Below, piece by piece: positions 1 through 8,711 of a stretch of 64,000 nucleotides of DNA. Below the pieces are notes generated by a model, which searched no databases, had not been told where the DNA came from, and saw only the letters and a list, made by a program, of their open reading frames with translations. The stretch is from positions 1 to 64,000 of the forward strand of contig SVGB01000005.1 of NCBI GenBank assembly GCA_015056565.1. Reading direction: 5' to 3'. Source of the stretch: Butyrivibrio sp. (GTDB lineage Bacteria; Bacillota; Clostridia; Lachnospirales; Lachnospiraceae). A program made the translations under genes and the position numbers. How positions within the stretch are numbered: the stretch's first letter is position 1; the number at the start of each line of letters is the position of its first letter.

Positions 1-75
1 TTGAAAGCGCCGTATACCGAACGGTACGTACGGTGTTGTGAGAGGACGGCGGTTAGTCACCGTCTCCTACTCGAT
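1..75 (+). mobile_element. group II intron 3' end (domains V and VI), partial
   Basis: The first 75 bases have the form of the 3' end of a bacterial group II intron. A short hairpin around 7-37 with the typical GCCGTATAC / GTACGTACGGT arms matches domain V. A second stem (GAGGACGG pairing with CCGTCTCCTAC, about 41-72) carries the unpaired A expected of the domain VI branch point, and the sequence closes with CTACTCGAT, the usual end just before the 3' exon. The rest of the intron, including any reverse transcriptase gene, lies before the window. The 3' junction is placed at about position 75 by inference. The adjoining gene remnant on the other strand ends three bases later. Confidence 0.7.
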
Positions 76-77
76 TA

Positions 78-290
78 CTAGTTCTGTGATTCTAACTTAT
101 CAATCTTGGCTTGAAGTGCAGCAATGGTTGCATCTTTCTCGGCAATGATTGCTTCATATTCTTTGGAGGCATCAAGCTTTCCGTCGGCATATGATGTGGA
201 CAGCTGTTCTCGATACCTTCTGCGGCCTTCCATTCCCGGATACGAACATCATCTGGATCACGGATGAAATAAGTTTGGGAAATATTATAA
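78..290 (-). pseudogene. C-terminal remnant of an Rpn-like (PD-(D/E)XK) nuclease/transposase family protein
   Basis: On the minus strand, one frame ends at the TAG at 78-80 and encodes a coiled-coil-like tail (KLDASKEYEAIIAEKDATIA, then further heptad-like residues to ...KLESQN). This kind of alternating Ala/Glu/Lys tail is common at the C-terminus of Rpn/PD-(D/E)XK 'transposase' family proteins in Lachnospiraceae. Upstream, near 225-285, a different frame encodes FIRDPDDVRIREWKAAEG, which resembles the stretch that normally precedes the tail. The two pieces are therefore separated by a frameshift, and there is no room for the nuclease domain. I read it as a decayed fragment next to the group II intron. 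The family assignment rests on the tail and the RDPD motif only. Confidence 0.5.
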
Positions 291-371
291 AAATTTTCGT
301 GTAACATGTAAAAGATAAATGATATCATATCATTAAATTGTGTAAGTATAGATATTTAAAAGGATAATTAT

Positions 372-1157
372 ATGGCTGGAAAAAAGTTTATTTATCTTGC
401 AAGAACCTATAGGCGAACGCAGGCGCATTATGTGTATGCGATAATTTATACGCTGTTTATAGTTATTCCTATTTTAATTTTACTGATTGTAAACCTTGAC
501 ACGGTTACATATATGTTGTCATCCTTGTCTTTAAGAATTTTATCTGACGCATTGCCACAAAAAAGCTTTAGCATCAAGGAATCAGGTTTTGCTCCCTTTG
601 GAATCACCTATTGTCTGTCTTTTGACAGCAGATTCCCCACATCTATTGAGATACTGATAAATCTTTTGGTGGTTGTTTCTGTGGTTTTTATACTGGTTGT
701 ATCCAGCATAAGAGGTCGACCTGTTACTGTTTATCTACTGTTTTCCTTTATGGTTCATATCATATCCTGTGTGTATTTCACATTTGAACAGGATAACTTT
801 GTTTATACGGCAACGGAGTTTTCGGATATCTTTGTCAAGCAGCAGATCAGCATCTGGCTGTTGTTTATTGTAATGATGGGAGCAGTTACGGCTCTGATAG
901 GCAGACATGGGTTTCTAAATAAAATTCTGGCATTTTTCGGGCTTTTAATCTATTCTCTGATTTTTGGAGTAATAAGGTACATTGTTTTTATGTTTATATT
1001 AGCTGCGGGGTCGCTCCTGTATATGGCAGACATGTATTTTGTTCTTGGACCAATATTTGACTTTCTTTATCTGGTTTCATTTTATTGCATGTACACCAAT
1101 GTCATGCAAAAGAAACTTGACTCACCTGAAGGGGAGGGCGAGTGGAAATGGTTATAA
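372..1157 (+). CDS. polytopic membrane protein, first gene of envelope operon
   Basis: A 261-residue protein with about seven hydrophobic segments (near residues 20-45, 92-115, 118-138, 157-175, 185-205, 205-225 and 230-250). I do not recognise a family with confidence. The C-terminal half, with an Arg at the head of a membrane helix (FGVIRYIVF) followed by an aromatic-rich final helix, is laid out loosely like exosortase/archaeosortase proteins, which in Gram-positives neighbour GT2 genes. However, I see no convincing catalytic Cys or His in the right places. It starts at an ATG behind AAAAGGATAA, and its last 16 bases overlap the next gene, so translation is probably coupled. The preceding 80 bases are AT-rich and probably hold the operon promoter. 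Confidence 0.75.
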   Translation: MAGKKFIYLARTYRRTQAHYVYAIIYTLFIVIPILILLIVNLDTVTYMLSSLSLRILSDALPQKSFSIKESGFAPFGITYCLSFDSRFPTSIEILINLLVVVSVVFILVVSSIRGRPVTVYLLFSFMVHIISCVYFTFEQDNFVYTATEFSDIFVKQQISIWLLFIVMMGAVTALIGRHGFLNKILAFFGLLIYSLIFGVIRYIVFMFILAAGSLLYMADMYFVLGPIFDFLYLVSFYCMYTNVMQKKLDSPEGEGEWKWL

Positions 1158-2407
1158 TAAATGTAATGAAGATATACATGCTCTTTGTTATTGTGATAAT
1201 GCTGATCTACACGGTCAGACATTTCCTGTTTACCATAAACAGGTTTCAGTCGAGACAGAGAATGTATTATAATGACATTTTTGCTACAAGAATGAAAAAG
1301 ATATCCATACTTGTTCCTATGCATAATGAGGAGCTGGTGCTTGAAGAAGCGCTGGAAGCTCTTCTTAAATGTGACTATGACAGGGACATGATGGAGATTA
1401 TTCCTATAAACGACAATTCCACTGACAGAACCAGGGAAATGCTTGAAGAATACCACAAAAAGTATGAATTTATAAGGCCCCTTCACAGAGATTGCCCCGA
1501 CAGAGGTAAGCCTGTTGGACTCAACGATGCTATGAAGCTTGCCCAGGGGGAGATAATAATAGTATTTGATGCAGACTATCGACCTGCAAGGAATCTTTTA
1601 AAACAGCTTGCCATAGTGTTTGAGGATCCTGAGGTGGGAGCAGTAATGGGAAGAGTTATTCCCTACAATGCGGATAAAAACCTCCTGACCAGGCTTATTA
1701 ATATTGAGAGATCCGGTGGTTATCAGGTAGACCAGCAGGCCAGATACAACCTGCGTCTTATACCACAGTACGGCGGAACAGTAGGTGCCTTTAGAAAAGA
1801 TGTCATGCTGGAAATGGGTGGTTTTGACACTTCGGTGCTTGCTGAGGATACGGATCTGACCTTCAGAATGTATTTGAGAGGCTGGAAGGTCATGTACGCC
1901 AATTCTGCAGAGTGCTATGAGGAGTCGCCTGAGTCCTGGGCCGTAAGAGCTAAGCAGATAAGACGCTGGGCAAGAGGCCACAATCAGGTTATGTTCAGGG
2001 AGATGATACCACTTCTTTTGTCTAAGGAGATGACCGTAAGAGAGAAAATTGATGGTGCACTTCTTTTGCTGGTATATGCGGTTCCTGTAATCCTGCTCTT
2101 TGGACATATAACCTCATATATGTTGTTCTTTATGGGCAAGATGGATATTTTTTCCGGCTGGTGGGTACTTCTTTTTATTGGAACCTACTGTTCTTTTGGT
2201 AACTTTGCACCCTTTTATGAAATTGGAACCGCACTTATTCTTGATGGAATGCATGGAGAGATATTTCTTTTGCCACTGCTTTTGTTTAATTTTTATTTTT
2301 ACATGTGGGCGATCACCCAGGGATTTTTTGATGCAATATGGGATATGCTCACAAAGAGAAAGGTAACCTGGGCTAAGACTGTAAGATTTAACAGTGGAAA
2401 AAATTAA
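1142..2407 (+). CDS. processive GT2 family glycosyltransferase, membrane-bound
   Basis: A 421-residue BcsA/HasA/NodC-like glycosyltransferase expected to polymerise a sugar from a nucleotide-sugar donor and to extrude the chain. An N-terminal membrane helix (residues 5-28) precedes the GT-A domain. Visible motifs are ILVPMHNEE, PINDNSTD, the metal-binding DAD near residue 143, AEDTDLT near 236 and the processivity motif QIRRW near 275. Several C-terminal membrane helices follow (about 300-405). It begins with GTG behind a strong AGGGGAGGG, inside the end of the preceding gene. The third gene follows after two bases. There is no PilZ domain, so direct c-di-GMP control through this protein is not evident. 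Substrate is unknown; the wecB gene at the end of the operon points to HexNAc units. Confidence 0.9.
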   Translation: MEMVIINVMKIYMLFVIVIMLIYTVRHFLFTINRFQSRQRMYYNDIFATRMKKISILVPMHNEELVLEEALEALLKCDYDRDMMEIIPINDNSTDRTREMLEEYHKKYEFIRPLHRDCPDRGKPVGLNDAMKLAQGEIIIVFDADYRPARNLLKQLAIVFEDPEVGAVMGRVIPYNADKNLLTRLINIERSGGYQVDQQARYNLRLIPQYGGTVGAFRKDVMLEMGGFDTSVLAEDTDLTFRMYLRGWKVMYANSAECYEESPESWAVRAKQIRRWARGHNQVMFREMIPLLLSKEMTVREKIDGALLLLVYAVPVILLFGHITSYMLFFMGKMDIFSGWWVLLFIGTYCSFGNFAPFYEIGTALILDGMHGEIFLLPLLLFNFYFYMWAITQGFFDAIWDMLTKRKVTWAKTVRFNSGKN

Positions 2408-2409
2408 CT

Positions 2410-4143
2410 ATGAAGATGATTATCGTAATATCAGTTGTATTTGTGATGATGACTCTGGCACCGCTTTTGACAGCCTTTATCTATTATAAGACCGCTAAAG
2501 GTGTAATACTTGGCATCAATCAGGACAAGGTAAGGGATCCAAGGTATTTTTCCCATTCCTTCAGCAGAATGATAAAAAAGGCATTGCCGGATATAAAAGA
2601 AAATACAATAAAACTCTCCAAAGAGGAGCACTTTTTAAGACCTGAGGACCTTCAGAAAATCGAAGAAGAGGCATACAGAAGAGTAGGAGGAGTAGAGCCT
2701 GTAGATGAGATGGTTCTTGCCGTGGGTGAGAACTTTAATTTTCCTGAGCATATCCTAAATTATTCAAAAGAAGTATTTTCCGATAAAGAGATTACAGCTG
2801 CTGTACCCAGGCTGACAGTCAGGGCCATATATTCAGGAAGTCGCATATATCTGGGAAACAGAACCAGTATCGACAGGTGGGTGGATGCTGAACAGACACT
2901 GGCAGTGTATGATGACTGTAATCTGGGAATGGCTGCTACAGCGGGGCATGTGCTTACACTTGGTAAAAATGTGCGCTTCAGGAGATTGTATGCGCCTGTG
3001 GTCTATTTTGGGCAGTATCCGCCGAATTTGGTGGATCCTATGGAAGGCCGGGATGAAATGACTTTTATGCTTCCGGTAGTTAAGGATAAGAGAAAAGAAA
3101 AGCATGTTACTCATGAAAACATGACCAGCGAAGGAACAGCTCCTTACTCTATAGTTACCACAAAGACGATGCTGGTGGAGGATGCAATCCTTCAGGGTGA
3201 TATCCACACCGACGGCAGTGTCAGGATATGCGAGGGTGCAGGAGTACTGGGCAATATTTTTGCTGAAAAAGGAATTCTTATAGAAAAAGGAGCCTTTGTT
3301 GTGGGAAACGTTTTTTCCCAGGGAAAGATTGAGATACGTGAGAATGTTATGATAGGCCGAAAGGGAAGGGTCATATCGGTAATCTCAAGAGACAGGATGA
3401 CAGTGGGAGAAAACACGGTCATTTATGGCTATGTCAGCAGTGAGACGGAAGGTGTGGTATGCCCGATTTATGATACAGAAGCCCCAAGATATAGCGGTCA
3501 GTACAATTTTGCTGACTATGTTCCGGAGGAACTTCATGTCAGGTTTGATAATCTTCAGGACTATGTTAAGGCAGACGATATGGCTTTCAGAAAGGACCTT
3601 GGCGTGGTTTCGGCTGATATACCACAGGGTGCTATAAGCATCAGAAGATCCATGTTTTACGGATGTGCCAACATGAAAAAGCTGACATTTCCTGATACCC
3701 TTGAAGAGATACAGGACTTTGCGCTCAGAGACTGCACAGCCCTAGAATCCATGACAGGGTTTGAAAATACAGGTCTGATAAACATAGGAGTCTCAGGACT
3801 TGAGAATTGTAATAAGATAAAAGAGCTGAATTTCCCTAAAACCCTTAAAAAACTTGGAAATGCCTCCTGCGCAGGGATGACAGAGCTTATAAAAGTGGTG
3901 TTTTCGGAACATTGTAGTCTTGAAGAGGTTGGAGAGCATGCTTTTAGGGATTGCACGTCACTTTCTGATATCAGTCTTCCGGACAGTGTCACGAAGGTTG
4001 GGGTAAGTGCCTTCCGAGGATGCTCGGGGCTAAAAAAGATAAGTATTCCCAAGACAGTAGAGGATCAGCCCGGAATAGCGGAGCTGTCTGAAATACTTCC
4101 GGATGCTGTAGTGGAGTTCAGAGAAGAGGTAACAGGTGCCTGA
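2410..4143 (+). CDS. membrane-anchored bactofilin-like beta-helix and leucine-rich repeat (LRR_5) fusion protein
   Basis: A 577-residue protein with one N-terminal membrane segment (residues 3-25), a region of unknown fold (30-250), a polymer-forming/bactofilin-like beta-helical stretch (about 255-345, with repeated short turns such as EGAGVLGNIFAEKGILIEKG), and BspA-type LRR_5 repeats (about 395-560, with recurrent AFRDCTSL / LPDSV and AFRGCSGL / IPKTV units). Bactofilin-like domains form cytoskeletal or scaffold polymers, and LRR_5 repeats usually mediate surface contacts. Having both in one membrane-anchored chain inside a GT operon suggests a scaffold for the synthase, which is inference. 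The next gene begins inside its last codons (8-base overlap). Domain boundaries are by eye. Confidence 0.8.
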   Translation: MKMIIVISVVFVMMTLAPLLTAFIYYKTAKGVILGINQDKVRDPRYFSHSFSRMIKKALPDIKENTIKLSKEEHFLRPEDLQKIEEEAYRRVGGVEPVDEMVLAVGENFNFPEHILNYSKEVFSDKEITAAVPRLTVRAIYSGSRIYLGNRTSIDRWVDAEQTLAVYDDCNLGMAATAGHVLTLGKNVRFRRLYAPVVYFGQYPPNLVDPMEGRDEMTFMLPVVKDKRKEKHVTHENMTSEGTAPYSIVTTKTMLVEDAILQGDIHTDGSVRICEGAGVLGNIFAEKGILIEKGAFVVGNVFSQGKIEIRENVMIGRKGRVISVISRDRMTVGENTVIYGYVSSETEGVVCPIYDTEAPRYSGQYNFADYVPEELHVRFDNLQDYVKADDMAFRKDLGVVSADIPQGAISIRRSMFYGCANMKKLTFPDTLEEIQDFALRDCTALESMTGFENTGLINIGVSGLENCNKIKELNFPKTLKKLGNASCAGMTELIKVVFSEHCSLEEVGEHAFRDCTSLSDISLPDSVTKVGVSAFRGCSGLKKISIPKTVEDQPGIAELSEILPDAVVEFREEVTGA

Positions 4144-5266
4144 AAAAGTTAATCTGCTCTTTAGAAGGGCGTGGAAGTTTCTTCTTAGAAGATACATATT
4201 TATCCCCATAAATCTAATGCTATTGTTTCTGGCAATAGCATTGGTTTATAGTGTTGTGTCGGAGGAGAAGAGCAGGATGGAACATGAAGAGTATCTTGCC
4301 AAGGCTCCGACGGATACTTCTAACCAGTACAATGAATATGGTCTTCCTTCGGGGCAGGAGCTTTCCGAGGATATTCTTTATGAAATAGAGGGATTATATG
4401 TCTATAGTGACAGGGTTGTGGCTTCCCATGTGCCTGAAAACAATAACAGCGCAGCCTTTGCCAAGAACATAAGCGCTCTGAAGCGTTCGTTTGGAGATGC
4501 CCAAAATGTGGTGATCTTACCCATTCCCACGAGATCCATGTATGAACCTGCAATCACAGGTCAGATGGAGGTGTATCAGGATTACTGTAATCGCCTGCGC
4601 AACAACGTTAACAATGCAGTATTTTCTGACTGCTCTGAGGATATAGCACAAAACGGCGACAGGAATCTTTTTTACAGAACAGAGACCACCTGGACCATGC
4701 CGGGGGCATATTACGGATACAGCAGTGTGGCTAAAGAACTTGGAATCACAGTCTATCCCAGGGAACATTTTGTGACCTACCAGAATAATAGCTTTCATGG
4801 AACGCTGTATTCTTCTCTTGGACAGATAGAGGAAGAGTATCCTGAGATTGAAGAGATAAGAGAGTCATATCCGGAGGATCCCTTTTATTTTTGTCTTTCG
4901 GATGATGCCGTAGACTATGAGCTTGTAAAAAGCGGATCTGACGATGCTATATATAAAAGACCATATGTTACATTTGCAAGCCCCGGAACTGACAGCATTG
5001 TAGGTTCAAATATTGATTATGCAATACTTTCGGGAGCGGGAGAAGGGGATTTGCTTTTAATAGCTGATGACTGCGGTAAAATGATGGCCTCGTATCTGGC
5101 TGAGAATTATAAAAATGTGGTGGTTTTTGATATTACCAGATATAAAGGCCTTGGATATAAGCATGTGCTGTCGGGCTATGACATAAAAGACATTGTGGTG
5201 GCTCAGACCTTTGACCAAATCGGAAACAGAAGTTATTCAAGATTCCTAAATTATTTATCGGAGTAA
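4136..5266 (+). CDS. DHHW/AlgX-like extracytoplasmic protein with degenerate active site
   Basis: A 376-residue protein with an N-terminal membrane anchor (residues 15-42) and the layout of the DHHW family, SGNH-like proteins that usually accompany polysaccharide O-acetylation. It retains the surrounding landmarks WTMPGAYYGY (about 183-192) and SFHGTLYSSLG (about 218). The diagnostic Asp-His-His-Trp is replaced by Glu-Thr-Thr-Trp (TETTW, about 180-184), and the usual Asp-Ser-Tyr/Phe nucleophile block near residue 310 reads DDCG. Both the serine and the histidines are therefore missing, and an acetyltransferase function is unlikely; a non-catalytic carbohydrate-binding or assembly role is possible. 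GTG start, overlapping the previous gene by 8 bases. No MBOAT partner lies in this operon. Confidence 0.75.
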   Translation: MPEKVNLLFRRAWKFLLRRYIFIPINLMLLFLAIALVYSVVSEEKSRMEHEEYLAKAPTDTSNQYNEYGLPSGQELSEDILYEIEGLYVYSDRVVASHVPENNNSAAFAKNISALKRSFGDAQNVVILPIPTRSMYEPAITGQMEVYQDYCNRLRNNVNNAVFSDCSEDIAQNGDRNLFYRTETTWTMPGAYYGYSSVAKELGITVYPREHFVTYQNNSFHGTLYSSLGQIEEEYPEIEEIRESYPEDPFYFCLSDDAVDYELVKSGSDDAIYKRPYVTFASPGTDSIVGSNIDYAILSGAGEGDLLLIADDCGKMMASYLAENYKNVVVFDITRYKGLGYKHVLSGYDIKDIVVAQTFDQIGNRSYSRFLNYLSE

Positions 5267-5270
5267 TTCA

Positions 5271-5885
5271 ATGAAGGAAGTGTTTATAAGCTGTTGGAGT
5301 TTTTTTTCAAAAATTACAAATATCTGGGACAGGTTCATATTCCTTAAGGACTATGAGGATGAGATCCTTATGGTGCTGTTTGGACTTGCTATTATTTTCG
5401 GCTTTTTTATCTACAGGCTTTGTTTTTCAATTACTTTTTTTTACCTGTATATCACAGCCTGTGTATTAATACTTCCAAGGATAATGAGCATGCAGAATAC
5501 GGTGGCATTTTTCAGTGTTTCCGGGGTTATTTTTTCATTTCTTTTGTTCAAGTGTAACCGCATAGGAGCTTTTGTAATGTGTGGAGTCATTGCAGGAATG
5601 ATAGGATATATGATCCTTCCGAAGGAATTTGCCGTGGCAGTTGCGGTTTTGCTAAGCCTTATTATGGTGATGTTTTTCCCGTTTCACAGTGTCTGTATAT
5701 TTATGGGACTGTTCGGAGGACTTGGATTTAGCAGTATGATGGGACTTCCGGTGTGGCTTGGTATTGTCTGGGCAGCGGCAGGAGCCATTGCTCAGATGTA
5801 TCTGTTTAGAAAACAGGATCTTTTCGGACAGGTACTGCCGCCAAAGCTTCAGTATTATCTTGACAGTAAAAAAAAGGAAAGCTAA
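5271..5885 (+). CDS. small polytopic membrane protein of unknown function
   Basis: A 204-residue protein made almost entirely of hydrophobic helices (about residues 33-52, 53-70, 75-95, 98-115, 118-135 and 140-165) with a short charged C-terminal tail ending DSKKKES. I do not recognise the family; the run of Gly-rich membrane helices is loosely like small TMEM198/DUF4203-type proteins. It lies between the DHHW-like gene and the VTC gene with a 4-base gap before it and none after, so it is certainly part of the operon. A role as a membrane subunit of the polymer synthase or of the VTC-type polymerase is inference from position only. Confidence 0.75.
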   Translation: MKEVFISCWSFFSKITNIWDRFIFLKDYEDEILMVLFGLAIIFGFFIYRLCFSITFFYLYITACVLILPRIMSMQNTVAFFSVSGVIFSFLLFKCNRIGAFVMCGVIAGMIGYMILPKEFAVAVAVLLSLIMVMFFPFHSVCIFMGLFGGLGFSSMMGLPVWLGIVWAAAGAIAQMYLFRKQDLFGQVLPPKLQYYLDSKKKES

Positions 5886-6575
5886 ATGAGAAATGTTTTC
5901 AGAAAAGAAATAAAATATGTGGTGCATGAGAGTCAGTTCTATGCCATACGAAGTAAGCTGGCAGCGCTTATGAGGCTTGACCCCCATGCCAAAGGCAGTC
6001 TTGGAGAGTATCATGTGAGGTCTCTGTATTTTGACTCTGCAGGTGACAGGGACTTAAAGGACAATCTCGACGGAGTTTTGGAGAAGCGAAAGATAAGGAT
6101 AAGAATTTATGATCCCAATTCTCCCACGGCTCTTCTTGAGTACAAGTGTAAAAGCGGCTCCGACTCCCGTAAAATGTCCATCGGGATAACCAAGGAAGAG
6201 GCAATACTCATGGAGAACAGGCACTTTGAGTGCCTTTTAAACCACCAGGAGGAGCTGGCGATCTTTCTTTACAACAAGATAACTCAGAACATTTACAGGC
6301 CAAGGACTATTGTTGATTATGACAGGGTGCCTTTTTTATATCCCGTGGGAGATACAAGGATAACCTTTGACTATAACCTTAAGGGAAGCCTGTCTCCCAG
6401 AGGTCTCTATGACGAAAGACTTCCCATGCGGGCCATAATGCCATCAGGCTTTGGGGTATTGGAGGTTAAATACAATGAGTTTTTGGTATCGCCGCTTCAG
6501 AGGATCATATCTGAGCTTGACCAGCTCCCTGAAGCCAGCAGCAAGTATACCAACGCACGACTTATATATTACTAA
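5886..6575 (+). CDS. VTC-domain polyphosphate polymerase-like protein
   Basis: A 229-residue single-domain protein of the VTC/CYTH-type triphosphate-tunnel family. Typical landmarks are the N-terminal FRKEIKYVV, HVRSLYFDS, the basic KRKIRIRIY strand, LLEYKCKSG, the IVDYDRVPF segment, ITFDYNL, and the terminal LEVKYNEF with its acidic metal ligand and lysine. In yeast the VTC core makes polyphosphate from ATP; bacterial stand-alone versions are annotated as polyphosphate polymerase domain proteins, mostly untested. The gene starts directly after the preceding stop and is followed by a DUF4956 membrane protein and a CotH kinase, a recurrent trio in Gram-positive genomes. The polymer actually made here, if any, is unknown. 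Confidence 0.88.
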   Translation: MRNVFRKEIKYVVHESQFYAIRSKLAALMRLDPHAKGSLGEYHVRSLYFDSAGDRDLKDNLDGVLEKRKIRIRIYDPNSPTALLEYKCKSGSDSRKMSIGITKEEAILMENRHFECLLNHQEELAIFLYNKITQNIYRPRTIVDYDRVPFLYPVGDTRITFDYNLKGSLSPRGLYDERLPMRAIMPSGFGVLEVKYNEFLVSPLQRIISELDQLPEASSKYTNARLIYY

Positions 6576-6584
6576 GGAGGAAGT

Positions 6585-7262
6585 ATGAGAGACTTTATAT
6601 TAGAGGTAATAACCCCGGAGACACTGACTATAGCAGAGATAGCAATAAATAACCTGGCAGCGCTGATCCTGGCAATATTTTTAATGCTGACCTACAGAGT
6701 GACCTATATAGGTACAGCTTATTCCAGGAGATTTAATCTTGCCATGGGCGGAATAGTCATAGTCACCACCATGATCATGGGCATTATTTCCAACAATGTG
6801 GCACTGTCCCTTGGTATGGTCGGAGCTCTCTCAATCATAAGATTCAGGACGGCTGTTAAGGATGTAAGAGATGCTCTTTTTATTTTCTGGGCAGTAGCTG
6901 CGGGTATAGGCTGCGGTGTTTCTCAATACATTATGGTTGGAGTGGGAAGCATGTTCATGTTCCTGTTCCTGCTCATTACAATGCGTTCAGGTCAGGTTAA
7001 CAGGCAGCTTCTTGTTATACAGACCTCATTAAAGGCTCAGGCTGAGGCTGAGGCCATAGTGGAAGAGCACTTTGGAAAAACTGCTCATCGTATCTCCAAG
7101 AGCCAGGATGAGGTTATGTGCGAGCTGGTGTATTCAGTAAGGGAAGGAGCTCTTAAAAAGGCTGACGATGAAAATGTAATTGAGATAACCCAGAGACTTA
7201 TGCATATAGAAGGAGTAACAAGGGTTAGCATTGTAGAACAGCAGGATGACATTGCAAGGTAA
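6585..7262 (+). CDS. DUF4956 family membrane protein
   Basis: A 225-residue protein with four or so membrane helices in the first 135 residues (about 22-42, 52-72, 75-90, 100-130) and a cytosolic C-terminal domain of about 85 residues. The segment GMVGALSIIRFRTAVKDVRD is the characteristic DUF4956 signature. The family lies next to VTC-domain polymerases in many bacteria and is thought to be their membrane partner, though the biochemistry is not established. It has a good AAGGAGG site nine bases after the VTC stop and is followed at eight bases by the CotH-like gene. Family assignment is firm; function is inferred from genomic context. Confidence 0.88.
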   Translation: MRDFILEVITPETLTIAEIAINNLAALILAIFLMLTYRVTYIGTAYSRRFNLAMGGIVIVTTMIMGIISNNVALSLGMVGALSIIRFRTAVKDVRDALFIFWAVAAGIGCGVSQYIMVGVGSMFMFLFLLITMRSGQVNRQLLVIQTSLKAQAEAEAIVEEHFGKTAHRISKSQDEVMCELVYSVREGALKKADDENVIEITQRLMHIEGVTRVSIVEQQDDIAR

Positions 7263-7270
7263 GGCAGACT

Positions 7271-8689
7271 ATGAGAAAAATCTTTATGGGAACAGCCATA
7301 ATGGCAGTGTTTGTATGCCTTATTTTTGGAGTACTGTTCCTGAAAGGACAACTAAATAGCCTTCAAGGGCTGCCCTCGGTAAAAAACGCAATAGCACCGG
7401 AAGTAGATGAGGTCAGGATTGATGAGGAATACATGAATTTCTATGACCTTGATGCTTTTGAAACATCGCTTCCTGTTTTTTTTATAAATACTGAGGGTCA
7501 AAAGCTTTCCAATGAGATTGCCACAATGGGAAGATGCTCGGTTCTTAATTTTGAAGACGATGGAAATATGCACAGTATTTATGACAAGCCGGATATTTCC
7601 ATGAATGTAGGGGTCAAGCTAAGGGGTGCATCCTCTTATAACTTTGATAAGAGACAGTACAGGCTGACATTTTTTAAAGACGAGTACGGCACTAAAAAGA
7701 TGGACTATGATTTCTTTGGCATGGGATATGCTGACAGTTGGGTTTTAAACGGCCCTTTCCTTGACAAGACTCTGGCAAGGAATTACATGGTCTATGCTCT
7801 CGGAGCTGAAATGATGGACTGGGCTCCTGAGTGCAAATATGTGGAGCTGTTTGTTGACGGCAGATATAAAGGTGTATATCTGCTGATTGAGCCTATATCG
7901 GTGGGACCCGGAAGACTTGATCTGTCAAGCTATGGACTCTTGTCAGGAAAGACGGCCTACATAGTCAGCAGAGACCGTGAGGGGACAGACTTTGATCCCC
8001 TGCAAAACTACGGTAAGCTGCACGGCTTTACCAGTAACGACCTATACGTGGATTACCCGGGAAGCAAATCCATTACTCCCGCAGAATACAAGTGGATAAA
8101 TGATGATATAAGCCTCTTTGAGATGGCACTTTATGGTGAAGATTACAAAGATGAGAGGCTGGGTTATGCAGAATATATTGATGTTGATAACTTTGTTGAC
8201 TATTATATTTTAAATGAAGTTGTAATGAACCACGATGCAGGTAACCTCTCAACCTTTGCCTACAAAGAGATCAATGGCAAGCTGAAGATGGTAATATGGG
8301 ATTTTAATAACTGCTATGACAACTATCAGTGGTTTACAGAGGATTTTGATGAATTTTATGTGGCAGAGATGGCCTGGTTTAACAGGCTGTTAACCGACAG
8401 GGCCTTTGTTGACAAGGTGGTTTCAAGGTACTATGAGTTAAGGCAGGGGACCCTGTCTGAAGAGCATATGTACTCAGTGCTTGATGAGGCTGATACGATC
8501 CTTGGAGAAGCCATTGATAGAAATTTTTCAGTATGGGGATATACCTTCAGAAAAAATCTTCTTGTAGGCAGCGGAAGAGACATCCGCAGTTATGATTCTG
8601 CAAGAGAGCAGCTAAGGAGCAGTATAGAAAAGAGATTTGAATTTCTGGATGAGCACATAACAGATCTCTATGAGCTGTGTGAAGGATAG
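7271..8689 (+). CDS. CotH-type kinase family protein
   Basis: A 472-residue secreted or membrane-anchored protein (N-terminal hydrophobic segment, residues 5-25) with the CotH fold, an atypical protein kinase family first known from Bacillus spore coats. Visible motifs are KLRGASSYNFDKRQYRLTF (about 116-134, containing the ATP-contacting basic residues), YVELFVDGRYKGVYLL (about 196), NEVVMNHDAGN (about 316) and MVIWDFNNCYDN (about 340), the last carrying the metal-binding Asp. Together with the VTC and DUF4956 genes it forms the conserved trio seen across Firmicutes and Actinobacteria. It may phosphorylate an extracytoplasmic partner encoded in the operon, which is inference. The next gene overlaps or closely follows its end. 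Confidence 0.9.
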   Translation: MRKIFMGTAIMAVFVCLIFGVLFLKGQLNSLQGLPSVKNAIAPEVDEVRIDEEYMNFYDLDAFETSLPVFFINTEGQKLSNEIATMGRCSVLNFEDDGNMHSIYDKPDISMNVGVKLRGASSYNFDKRQYRLTFFKDEYGTKKMDYDFFGMGYADSWVLNGPFLDKTLARNYMVYALGAEMMDWAPECKYVELFVDGRYKGVYLLIEPISVGPGRLDLSSYGLLSGKTAYIVSRDREGTDFDPLQNYGKLHGFTSNDLYVDYPGSKSITPAEYKWINDDISLFEMALYGEDYKDERLGYAEYIDVDNFVDYYILNEVVMNHDAGNLSTFAYKEINGKLKMVIWDFNNCYDNYQWFTEDFDEFYVAEMAWFNRLLTDRAFVDKVVSRYYELRQGTLSEEHMYSVLDEADTILGEAIDRNFSVWGYTFRKNLLVGSGRDIRSYDSAREQLRSSIEKRFEFLDEHITDLYELCEG

Positions 8690-8711
8690 ATATCTGTATG
8701 ACAGGAGTGTA

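Noticed and set aside
372..1157. Firm call of an exosortase (XrtG-like) for the first operon gene
   Set aside because: The neighbour is a GT2 and the C-terminal helices look similar, but no convincing catalytic Cys or His could be placed.
1082..2107. Long minus-strand frames opposite the GT2 gene
   Set aside because: They are shadows of the conserved GT2 coding frame, without ribosome sites.
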